From JBBTXJ01 sp964636345 (GTDB lineage: Bacteria; Patescibacteriota; Patescibacteriia; Magasanikbacterales; JBBTXJ01): a DNA stretch of 18,593 nt. This document shows, in pieces, positions 7,360 to 14,090 of the stretch (its first letter is position 1; each line of letters begins with the position of its first letter). The DNA lies in assembly GCA_964636345.1 (NCBI GenBank), contig CAZWRL010000016.1:1-18593 (forward strand). Reading direction: 5' to 3'. A model generated the notes under the pieces. It made no database searches. It saw nothing but the letters and a program-made list of their open reading frames with translations, and was not told the origin of the DNA. The position numbers and the translations under genes were made by a program.

Positions 7360-10137
7360 ATGCCCACATTCTACCGCATCACGGCCGTAACGGTAATTGC
7401 CGGACTCACGGCATCGCTACTTCCCACTGTCACTGTCGATGCCGCAGCTCTTGCGAGCGCCGCGCCCGCCGCCACGGTGGCGCGCGGACAAAAAGAGGTA
7501 GTTGTTTTAGATGTAACGCTTCCCGCGTACAGCGGTGACACGGTTGTTGATGCTGACGGCACCATCAGTGAGGACATTGGTGTTCCCAGCGTTCAAGCAG
7601 GCGGATCACTTTATCCAATACTATCTTCGGCTCGCATTGCCTATGGAGTCGGTCAACAATCCGATCCGCAGTCAGTGTGGATTGATCGAGATGGCAGTAT
7701 GCGCTACACACCAAATTTTAGCGCTGATACGAAAGTTTTGCAACCCGAGGTGGCCGGCCTGCCGATTCCTGATGGCGACGTTGGCGCGTCGCTTAAAAAA
7801 GAAGGGTTGAGCAATGTTAAAATTCTCGTTTCAGACCCTGCGAAGTCAAACACTTGGCATCCTGAAGCAGACGGGCTTTACCAGGACAGTGGAACCGTCA
7901 CCAATCTGGTAGACAGCGCGGATGTACGCCTGTCGGCAAGCGCGCGATTCAAACAACAAACCGCGCTCTCGCTCGGTAAGGCCGCCATTATACTGCGAAA
8001 TGCAAGCAACACATGTCCGGTTGGTGTCGCGACAGAAGATTTTATTCATATCGTCGGCAAACCAAACATCGCCGTCAAGGAAGTTGTCTATGAACGCGAA
8101 CCAACATCCGGCGCGTGTATTGCCATTCTTTCGCTGTATACTGCAAGCTACGCCTATGCGATTGATGACCAGTTTGGCATTGTCACACCCTTCATTGGAG
8201 ATCTAGATATTTCAGGACTCAAAGATACCATGGATAACGGCATACCCGACGCGGAGACAACCAGTATCACCATTACTGCCGGCACTGCAAAAGGAATCGC
8301 GGCCGGTGACACTATTCGTATTGTGCGCGGCGCGGCGCAGATCACTTTTCGTGTGAATGAACTATCCAGCGTGGCAAAAGTGTTGAAGGTAACATACTTA
8401 GGTGGCAGTTTGGCCGGCCCACCAGGCGATTATCTCGCTGCTATTGCTGAACACGCCAATTACAGCGGCATCTTAACCGGCATCCTTTCCGCGCTACCCG
8501 CCTGGGTTACTTATAATGACGAAAACGGTAATGGCGCACGCGACTTTGCGGAACCAATCTACAGTGACGAGGATATCACTAAAAAAGTTTCAAAAAATGA
8601 TCAGCGCATTACCGGCGTCACCGCGGAACGACGACTCTTTAAGAAACAAGGAGCTGTTGATCTTCTCGGTGGTATCTATGTGGATACGGCAACTATGGCA
8701 GCGCCTAAATGGCACAGTGAAAAAAAGCCCTGGTTTGACGGCGTAGACATTGTGATTGATCGCGACGGCGACGGATTCTATAGCCTGGATACGCTCTCGC
8801 AAATCACGGTCAAAAACGAGGGAAGCGCAACCGCTACTGATATTGACCGCGTTGAATTGTGGATGGAAGACAATGGCATGGCAGGATTACAGGGTACCTT
8901 CAAAAAAGAAGCATCGGATCTACGCATAGAGTCATTCATCTATGACACAACGAACCGGCATTGGCGTATTGCGAACCTGATACAACCACTCATTGCTCCT
9001 GAACGACTGTATGTCACCGCAAATATCGCCACCAATGCGAACGAAGGCACCCTTCGCTTTGCTATTCCTCAAAACGCCGTGGTAACCACCCACCGCACCA
9101 TGCCTGACGCACATACGAGTAACACCAACATCCAGACCATTAGCGCCGCGGCGGTGTTACCGGCGGAGCAACAGACGCCTGCCACAGGCATTTCAGCGCA
9201 GAATTCAATCGTCCGTATTGTTGATCGCATGACGGTTCCTGCTGATGGGACGTCAGTTGCCACGATTGAAATTGAAGTTCGTGACGTCAATAATGAACGT
9301 CTCTCAAACAAAACCGTGCAACTTGAACGCCTCCGCGCCGGGGAAGACACGATCCTCGCGGTTGAACAAAAAGTAACCAACATCTCGGGGATCGCTTCAT
9401 TTCCCGAGAGCTCATCGGAAGCGGGTATGTTTCGTTTCCGTGGTCGCGTAGGGAGTGTGCTCATTGGTAATGCGATAGTGACCTATACACCAGTTGATGC
9501 AGATAACGAAGTTGCTGGACCCGCGAATCTTGTTGCTGGTGATCTCTTTATGAACAAGGACGCCGGCGCGGGCGGAACTGTGTATTACTATACCAACGGC
9601 AAAAAATATCCGTTCCCGAATGAGCGCGTGTATTTGAGTTGGTATCCAAACTTTGGAAGCGTTACCATCAAAAAAATCACTCCAGCTGAAGTAGGTGTTA
9701 TTCCGTGGGGTACGAATGTGCGCTATCGTCCCGGCACGCGCATGATTAAAGTGCCTGATGACCCCAAAGTGTACGCGGTGACGCCCAACGGCAAAGTGTG
9801 CTGGATTAAAGATGAAGACATCGCGAAAAAATTCTACGGGACTCATTGGAACAAAAAGATTGATGACTTGCCCGCCTCCCTTTTTGTCGGGAGGACTAAT
9901 TACCAACACGACCCTGCCTGCGATCTGACGACAAATTCATTCTATCCGAGCGGCACACTCATTTCCGTCAATGACAAGCCCTACTACATAGATAACGGCA
10001 GCGCGCGCATTATTTCCGGCGAGGCGTGGATCGGCAATCGTTTCCGCGAAGCATTCCTCATTCCGGTTGCCAATCTCACCGGATATGCTCTAGGCGCGGC
10101 AATTGGAAATACGGAATTTAGTCGTGTGGTCAATTAG
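7360..10137 (+). CDS. Secreted surface protein B, paralogue of A with an added Ig-like (Big_1-type) domain
   Basis: This 925-residue exported protein of unknown function has a signal peptide (MPTFYRITAVTVIAGLTASL, cut near VDAAA) followed by LASAAPAATVARGQ, almost the same as in protein A. The middle keeps the same order as A: a WIDRDGSMRYT segment, a Cys pair (CPVGV...GACIA), KGIAAGD plus VTYLGGS, DENGNGARD (~386) and DRDGDGFYSLD (~466). The last two are Ca2+-loop-like. Residues ~614-708 form a Big_1/invasin-like domain absent from A (MTVPADGTSVATIEIEVRD, then SGIASFPE and AGMFRFRG). The C-terminal CPR domain (from ~727) is nearly identical to A over its central part. No wall anchor is recognised. 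The gene ends 8 nt inside the tail of the convergent fusion gene. A role in surface structure or cell attachment is inference only. Confidence 0.85.
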   Translation: MPTFYRITAVTVIAGLTASLLPTVTVDAAALASAAPAATVARGQKEVVVLDVTLPAYSGDTVVDADGTISEDIGVPSVQAGGSLYPILSSARIAYGVGQQSDPQSVWIDRDGSMRYTPNFSADTKVLQPEVAGLPIPDGDVGASLKKEGLSNVKILVSDPAKSNTWHPEADGLYQDSGTVTNLVDSADVRLSASARFKQQTALSLGKAAIILRNASNTCPVGVATEDFIHIVGKPNIAVKEVVYEREPTSGACIAILSLYTASYAYAIDDQFGIVTPFIGDLDISGLKDTMDNGIPDAETTSITITAGTAKGIAAGDTIRIVRGAAQITFRVNELSSVAKVLKVTYLGGSLAGPPGDYLAAIAEHANYSGILTGILSALPAWVTYNDENGNGARDFAEPIYSDEDITKKVSKNDQRITGVTAERRLFKKQGAVDLLGGIYVDTATMAAPKWHSEKKPWFDGVDIVIDRDGDGFYSLDTLSQITVKNEGSATATDIDRVELWMEDNGMAGLQGTFKKEASDLRIESFIYDTTNRHWRIANLIQPLIAPERLYVTANIATNANEGTLRFAIPQNAVVTTHRTMPDAHTSNTNIQTISAAAVLPAEQQTPATGISAQNSIVRIVDRMTVPADGTSVATIEIEVRDVNNERLSNKTVQLERLRAGEDTILAVEQKVTNISGIASFPESSSEAGMFRFRGRVGSVLIGNAIVTYTPVDADNEVAGPANLVAGDLFMNKDAGAGGTVYYYTNGKKYPFPNERVYLSWYPNFGSVTIKKITPAEVGVIPWGTNVRYRPGTRMIKVPDDPKVYAVTPNGKVCWIKDEDIAKKFYGTHWNKKIDDLPASLFVGRTNYQHDPACDLTTNSFYPSGTLISVNDKPYYIDNGSARIISGEAWIGNRFREAFLIPVANLTGYALGAAIGNTEFSRVVN

Positions 10138-11566
10138 CGCGCACAAACTTCACGAGCGGATACGGCCGATGAGTGTAATAGATGCCGAATTGGCTTTTGA
10201 ATCGAGAAAATCCACGCCAATCAAGGGGATCGCCCCATGTCCAAAATACACCAAAATCAAGAAAGCGCAATCCGCGCGCAATGGCGTGTCTGAACCAATG
10301 ATCCATGAGGCCGGTACCCACAGAAGTGTGTTCCGCGTCCGCGTGAATAAAAGAAATGAGATGGTAGGACTGATTAAGCGCGGGAAGATCAATCGCGGCA
10401 AATCCGGCCACCACTCCCCCGCCATCGTTGCGCGCAACAAAAAGGCGCGTGTCCTCGCCATGCACCACTTTGCGCCGCTCCACCATGTGGATAAAATCGC
10501 TTTTGATAAGCCATAACTTTTTCGTTGCTCGATGCGCGCGGACAAATTCATCAAGGTGCTGTGTCTCTTCAATATGGTACGGCTGTATCCTCTGCCATTT
10601 CCGAAGATGCCGCTTGGCGTGATTGCTCCAATTGGCTGTGTAATTCTCTGGATCAGTAATTTCCGCGACACCCGTTCGCCTGTAATTCATTTGTATAAAC
10701 GACCGATGCCAACCGGGTGGTTTATCGCGCCGCGTTAGCGGTTGCCAGATCACCATGCGCGATGGTCCCGGTGTGATGGCGGGTTCTTCATCGGATTCAT
10801 ACCCCTCAAACGTCAGCGGCCCATGCCGCCAACGCATCCCCCAGCACTCTTCACGACCAATCAATTCAACCGCGCTTTTGGCACTCCAATCACCTTGTAA
10901 ATACGGAACCGATTGTTTGCGCGTTACATATCCGGCCGGCAACGGATCGCCGACATGCCCGCGTCCGAAATGACGATACAGCGCCAGGCGATTATATCGA
11001 AATCGCCATGTCGCATGACATGAGAGCGCGTCATCAAACCGTGTCAACATCTCCGGTTCACCAAAAATATTCACCAGTAAAAATCCTTCCTGGTCAAGCG
11101 CGCACGCAATGCCGGCAATAAAAACGGTGTGATTAAGCGCCGCGTCAACTTTTTTTCCACGGAATAAATCAACAATAATAAGATCAAATTTTTCTGTCAG
11201 CTGCGGAACGAGGACAACGGCATCTCCTTGCATAATCCGCGGACGTTGCTCACGTGGGAAAAATCCTAGTTCATCCGCAATGGTAATCATAATCGGATCC
11301 CATTCAATAGCGGTTACTGTCGCGTGATGAAAACGCTGATGGAGATACGAAAGAGCGCCGCCAGCGCCCAAACCAAGGAGCAATACGCGTTTAACGCCGC
11401 TTTTTTTTGGCACACGCCGGAGCGCGCGTTTCCACATGCGGTTGGTGTACGATGTGGTCTGATCAAACCCGTCAACCGTCACGCGCCATCGGCCCAAAAA
11501 TCGTCGGCAATGAATCATGCCATTTTTCTCTGATTGATACGTTCGCGACTCCCAAAAGAAACTCAT
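10130..11566 (-). CDS. Fusion: spermidine-synthase-like (SAM-type Rossmann) domain + FemAB/GNAT-like acyltransferase domain
   Basis: The protein has 478 residues from the ATG at 11566. The N-terminal half (~55-220) has a SAM-binding-type Rossmann fold: RVLLLGLGAGGALSYL (60-75), AIEWDPIM with the ribose-binding Glu (~88), QGDA (~113) and DLIIVDLFRG (~128-137), like the SpeE-like family. The catalytic GGGDGG of true spermidine synthases reads GLGAGG, so aminopropyl transfer is doubtful. The C-terminal half (~290-478) resembles FemAB/GNAT proteins: NYTANWSNHAKRHLRKWQR, an acyl-CoA-type GTGLMDHWFRHAIARG and the late LDFGVFWTW...FSRFKSQFG. A GTG 60 nt upstream could start a longer form, but ATG 11566 fits a promoter exactly 7 nt before it. 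A role in modifying a wall or surface polymer is inference, helped by the neighbouring surface genes. Confidence 0.75.
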   Translation of the reverse strand: MSFFWESRTYQSEKNGMIHCRRFLGRWRVTVDGFDQTTSYTNRMWKRALRRVPKKSGVKRVLLLGLGAGGALSYLHQRFHHATVTAIEWDPIMITIADELGFFPREQRPRIMQGDAVVLVPQLTEKFDLIIVDLFRGKKVDAALNHTVFIAGIACALDQEGFLLVNIFGEPEMLTRFDDALSCHATWRFRYNRLALYRHFGRGHVGDPLPAGYVTRKQSVPYLQGDWSAKSAVELIGREECWGMRWRHGPLTFEGYESDEEPAITPGPSRMVIWQPLTRRDKPPGWHRSFIQMNYRRTGVAEITDPENYTANWSNHAKRHLRKWQRIQPYHIEETQHLDEFVRAHRATKKLWLIKSDFIHMVERRKVVHGEDTRLFVARNDGGGVVAGFAAIDLPALNQSYHLISFIHADAEHTSVGTGLMDHWFRHAIARGLRFLDFGVFWTWGDPLDWRGFSRFKSQFGIYYTHRPYPLVKFVRAN

Positions 11567-11573
11567 GGGCGCT

Positions 11574-11602
11574 ATGGTAACACCTGCTGCCGCGCTGGAC
11601 AA
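11574..11602 (-). promoter_or_regulatory. Promoter of the SpeE-like/FemAB-like fusion gene (leaderless type)
   Basis: The minus strand reads TTGTCC (11602-11597), a 17-nt spacer, then TGT-TACCAT with the -10 at 11579-11574. Seven bases separate the -10 from the ATG at 11566, so the transcript would begin at the start codon. Confidence 0.45.
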
Positions 11603-11609
11603 GGCGCAT

Positions 11610-11638
11610 TTGACAAAATTTGCCACCTGTGATATCCT
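11610..11638 (+). promoter_or_regulatory. Strong sigma-70 promoter for the zinc-ribbon gene
   Basis: A perfect -35 TTGACA (11610-11615), a 17-nt spacer, and -10 TATCCT (11633-11638) with the TGA extension just before it. The predicted start is ~11645, giving a leader of about 120 nt. This is the best-matching promoter in the window. It lies beside the divergent fusion-gene promoter. Confidence 0.8.
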
Positions 11639-11766
11639 GCTTTTAAGGTGAATAGCTTCGATACGTCTTCTAATAGTCCAATTATAAGGTTATGTTAGGA
11701 ACGCCGTCAGGGTATGTCACCGTATCTCGCAAGAGAAATTTAAAAAAGAAAGAGAGGTGAACATAC

Positions 11767-11997
11767 ATGATGGCTTTCCAATCACAGGGCGCAGGCGGTC
11801 CACGTCAAATGTTTGACATAACCGCGCTTGCGATCACCTGTGCCGAATGTGGGGCAGCGATCGACAAACTTCCGTTTGAACCTACTAAAAAAGAGGACGG
11901 TACCTACGGACGATTATATTGCTTTGACTGCAATAAGAATCGGATGCGAAATCGCCCTGCACGGGGCAACTTCGGTGGCGGCGGTGGTCGGTTCTAA
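11767..11997 (+). CDS. Small CxxC...CxxC zinc-ribbon protein with Gly/Arg-rich tail
   Basis: The 76-residue protein binds zinc through C25, C28, C52 and C55 (CAEC...CFDC). The KLPFEPT segment is typical of the CxxC-x17-CxxC family abundant in CPR bacteria, though here 23 residues lie between the Cys pairs. The tail RNRPARGNFGGGGGRF is RGG-like and suggests RNA or DNA binding. A strong AGAGAGGTG Shine-Dalgarno lies 8 nt before the ATG. Two ATGs occur in a row (11767 and 11770); either may start. With its consensus promoter, long leader and terminator it is a single-gene unit that is probably highly expressed. The precise role is unknown. Confidence 0.88.
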   Translation: MMAFQSQGAGGPRQMFDITALAITCAECGAAIDKLPFEPTKKEDGTYGRLYCFDCNKNRMRNRPARGNFGGGGGRF

Positions 11998-12008
11998 CCG
12001 AACACTAC

Positions 12009-12045
12009 ACCAAAAAACGGCTTAACGGCCGTTTTTTGGTTTTTG
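12009..12045 (+). terminator. Intrinsic terminator of the zinc-ribbon gene
   Basis: accaaaaaacggc and gccgttttttggt form a perfect 13-bp stem around ttaacg, followed by TTTT. It begins 12 nt after the stop codon. The A/T-rich outer stem could also work from the other strand. Confidence 0.9.
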
Positions 12046-12063
12046 CTCTGCTGCCCATCGGTT

Positions 12064-12097
12064 AACAATAAAACGGCCTGAGGGCCGTTTTATTGTT
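12064..12097 (-). terminator. Intrinsic terminator of the KPA-rich gene
   Basis: aacaataaaacggcc and ggccgttttattgtt form a perfect 15-bp stem with a 4-nt loop, 11 nt beyond the minus-strand stop at 12108. On the minus strand the 3' arm ends in gttttattgtt. It could serve both convergent genes. Confidence 0.85.
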
Positions 12098-12107
12098 GTT
12101 GGGTTAA

Positions 12108-12800
12108 TTATTGAATTTTGTCGATGCACGTTACTTGAGATACCGGAATTTTCATGTCCTCTGCCCATTTAGCGGGCGTCAAGTAAGTTTGCGCTTGTAC
12201 ATGCCATTTTTTATCGGTACCGGTATTCTCACGATAATCCTGAAGGAAAACGCCATAACAGGGAGGCGTACCGGTAAATTTATAGCCAACATGCTTGAGT
12301 ACTGCATTCCCATCAAAATAGAATCCCCATAACTTGTAACCAGGTTCACTTTTTTTGAGGAATGGTTTTGACCCTAATTTTCTTGTGATGAGCGCTTCGG
12401 GGTAGCTGGTAGATTTACTGAATTCATACGCCATGCCCTGAATTAAATGTTGGACACAGGTTTGTATGTTATAGTCCGCGGTATTGGGATCATCATTGGC
12501 GTGCAGAGTTTCATTGTAATCGCCACAGTTGACAGTGGCATCCGTAAGGAGGGATTGCACCACGATTTCTGGTTCTGGTGGCAGAACTGGTTCTAGTGCG
12601 GGTGCTGGTGCCGCGGCCGGAGCTGGTGTTGCGGGTTTTGCAACCGGTTTGGCTGCAGGTTTTGCGGCAGGCTTGGCAACGGGTTTCTTTGCCGTCGATT
12701 TGGTTACTTTCTTTTTAACGATGGCCTCTTTTTTTGCCGCAACAATCGAGGCGGCATCAACGAAAGGCGCGAAGTAAAAATTATGAATATAGTGTAGCAT
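12108..12800 (-). CDS. Hypothetical protein with Lys/Pro/Ala-rich linker
   Basis: I do not recognise this 230-residue protein. After ~27 residues there is a low-complexity linker (28-78) of KPAAKPVAK-type repeats turning into PAPAAAPAPALEPVLPPEPE. A globular domain (80-230) follows with four Cys (C92, C115, C181, C225), which could make disulfides if exported. The N-terminus (MLHYIHNFYFAPFVDAASIV) is not a good signal peptide. The only start codon in this region is the ATG at 12800, just 23 nt after the previous operon's terminator, so its promoter must be squeezed in or overlap the terminator. No Shine-Dalgarno is visible. A terminator follows at 12064-12097. The basic linker could bind nucleic acid or wall polymer; neither is shown. 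Confidence 0.65.
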   Translation of the reverse strand: MLHYIHNFYFAPFVDAASIVAAKKEAIVKKKVTKSTAKKPVAKPAAKPAAKPVAKPATPAPAAAPAPALEPVLPPEPEIVVQSLLTDATVNCGDYNETLHANDDPNTADYNIQTCVQHLIQGMAYEFSKSTSYPEALITRKLGSKPFLKKSEPGYKLWGFYFDGNAVLKHVGYKFTGTPPCYGVFLQDYRENTGTDKKWHVQAQTYLTPAKWAEDMKIPVSQVTCIDKIQ

Positions 12801-12823
12801 ATATTCTTACTGCTCTGGGTGTG

Positions 12824-12862
12824 GACAAAAAACACCCCGATTAAATCGGGGTGTTTTTTGTC
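12824..12862 (-). terminator. Intrinsic terminator of the ligA-to-98-aa gene block
   Basis: gacaaaaaacaccccgatt pairs with its perfect complement to form a ~17-18-bp stem. On the minus strand the 3' arm is GTGTTTTTTGTC. It begins 3 nt after the stop of the 98-residue gene and closes the leftward transcription unit. Confidence 0.92.
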
Positions 12863-12865
12863 GTG

Positions 12866-13162
12866 TTATTCCGCGCGATGTTTTTTATCACACTCTGCGC
12901 ACTGGCATCCCCACAGTGGATTTTTAACAAATTGTTCTATACTTTGACTTTCAATTTTGGCGAGACGATCCAATAATTCTTGTTCGTTGTAGCTGGTGGT
13001 AATTTCCTCGGGACCCCCGTCTCTACCCTCCCCACAAAATGCAACCACTTCAAACCGCGGTTCAATATACGTGTACCGTGTGTACACCCAAAAAGGGCCG
13101 TCTTGTAAACTATGCCCTTCTTTTAAAAGTTCGATAAATTTTAGCGCGATTGTTTGGTTCAT
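12866..13162 (-). CDS. Hypothetical 98-residue protein with C-terminal CxCxxC
   Basis: The family is not recognised. The protein begins with an amphipathic helix (ALKFIELLKEG), has a beta-rich middle (PFWVYTRYTYIEPRFEVVAF) and a helix (EQELLDRLAKIE), and ends in PLWGCQCAECDKKH, where C86, C88 and C91 could bind a metal. It starts 8 nt after the CCA of tRNA-Ser, with AGGA just before the ATG, so it is probably co-transcribed with the tRNA. A strong terminator follows directly. Confidence 0.7.
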   Translation of the reverse strand: MNQTIALKFIELLKEGHSLQDGPFWVYTRYTYIEPRFEVVAFCGEGRDGGPEEITTSYNEQELLDRLAKIESQSIEQFVKNPLWGCQCAECDKKHRAE

Positions 13163-13170
13163 TTCCTAAC

Positions 13171-13258
13171 TGGCGGAGAGGGAGGGAGTCGAACCCTCGA
13201 TACCTTTCGGTATACGCGCTTTCCAAGCGCGCGCACTAGGCCACTATGCGACCTCTCC
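13171..13258 (-). tRNA. tRNA-Ser(GGA)
   Basis: An 88-nt tRNA with acceptor stem GGAGAGG/CCTCTCC, encoded CCA, anticodon stem GCGCG/CGCGC-type around TTGGAAA (anticodon GGA), and the long variable arm (TACC-GAAA-GGTA) that marks class II tRNA-Ser. The T arm is GAGGG-TTCGACT-CCCTC. Its first 15 bases are also the last five codons and stop of lgt. Confidence 0.96.
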
Positions 13259-14023
13259 GTGGCGTGCTCGTATACGTATCAACAAATACACGCCAACAGC
13301 CGCCACCACTATACTGCCATATTGCGCCGGTGTCAATCCGAAATAACGCGCGTCGGCGAGCGGGCCTTCATAGATACGGAGAAAATCAAAAAAGAATCGC
13401 GGCACCGTGTACAAGAGCGCGAGAAACGCCGTAAACATGCCGTGCGGAAGATGTTTTTTTCGTTTGAAAAGCACAACAAAGAACACAAAAATCAAGAGAT
13501 TCTGGATGCTCTCCACAAGCCCCAAATCAAACCGCGCACACACATCTTTTGGCTCATTCATACCCAAGAAAAAATCAGTGCACACTCCCGGATGATCATG
13601 AATCAAAAAACACCCGATACGTCCCATCCCCCATGCGAGTGGAAACGCAAACGCGAGCGCATCCGCGTACGGCAACGCTTGCTTGCGATGTTTCCAAAAC
13701 CACACGCCAAGCACCGCCAGCGCACCAATAAATCCGCCGTACGAGGAAAGTCCACCCTCCCAGATATACAAACTTTCAATCAGATGCGCGCGGTAATACA
13801 CCCAATCGTACAAAAATACATGTCCAAGGCGCGCACCAATAAATCCGCCGATGGTGGCCCACATAACCAAACTACTCACCGTATCCGCGTTCAATTTTTG
13901 CCGCTTCGCGAACCACCGCGCCACGAGTATGCCGGCAACCAATCCGAGCGCAACCAACAGTCCCCATACGTGGATAGGAATAGGGCCGAAATGTATAGTG
14001 CTAAATCCTGTGTATGGAATCAT
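13244..14023 (-). CDS. lgt: Prolipoprotein diacylglyceryl transferase (variant active site)
   Basis: This 259-residue membrane protein with about seven hydrophobic segments moves diacylglycerol from phosphatidylglycerol to the lipobox Cys of prolipoproteins. Family landmarks: FIGARLGHV (61-69), WEGGLSSYGGFIGA (88-101), GRIGCFLIHDHPG (134-146) and RFFFDFLR (209-216). The essential E. coli HGG histidine (H103) aligns with Y95, N146 with C138, E151 with D143 and E243 with an Asp, while the arginines are kept (R135, R209). These may be CPR-specific variants or mark altered activity. Its start follows 9-10 nt after a repeat hairpin and has no Shine-Dalgarno. Its TAG stop is inside tRNA-Ser. Confidence 0.9.
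   Translation of the reverse strand: MIPYTGFSTIHFGPIPIHVWGLLVALGLVAGILVARWFAKRQKLNADTVSSLVMWATIGGFIGARLGHVFLYDWVYYRAHLIESLYIWEGGLSSYGGFIGALAVLGVWFWKHRKQALPYADALAFAFPLAWGMGRIGCFLIHDHPGVCTDFFLGMNEPKDVCARFDLGLVESIQNLLIFVFFVVLFKRKKHLPHGMFTAFLALLYTVPRFFFDFLRIYEGPLADARYFGLTPAQYGSIVVAAVGVYLLIRIRARHGEVA
13269..13296 (-). promoter_or_regulatory. Possible tRNA-Ser promoter inside the end of lgt
   Basis: The minus strand reads TTGGCG (13296-13291), a 16-nt spacer, then TATACG (13274-13269), 10 nt before the tRNA 5' end. Both hexamers match the consensus at four of six positions. An internal promoter would let the tRNA be made without cutting lgt mRNA. Confidence 0.4.
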
Positions 14024-14032
14024 GCGAACGAG

Positions 14033-14088
14033 ATTGCTTCGGAGTATTCGTCCTTAGACTTCACTCAGGAACGAATACTCCTCGCAAT
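14033..14088. repeat. Palindromic dispersed-type repeat (ATTGCTTCGGAG...CTCCTCGCAAT)
   Basis: ggagtattcgt (14041-14051) and acgaatactcc (14071-14081) form an 11-bp stem. cct/agg pairs lie inside it and attgc/gcaat (14033-14037, 14084-14088) outside. The ends GATTGCTTCG and CTCGCAATGAC match a REP/MITE-like palindrome that I know from many bacterial genomes. It fills the gap between the LOG gene and lgt, and on the minus strand could act as a leaky terminator or processing hairpin just before the lgt start. Confidence 0.7.
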
Positions 14089-14090
14089 GA

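Noticed and set aside
12529..12777. Ala/Gly-rich plus-strand frame opposite the KPA repeats
   Set aside because: It is low-complexity shadow of the Lys-Pro-Ala linker; no start signal and no family pattern.
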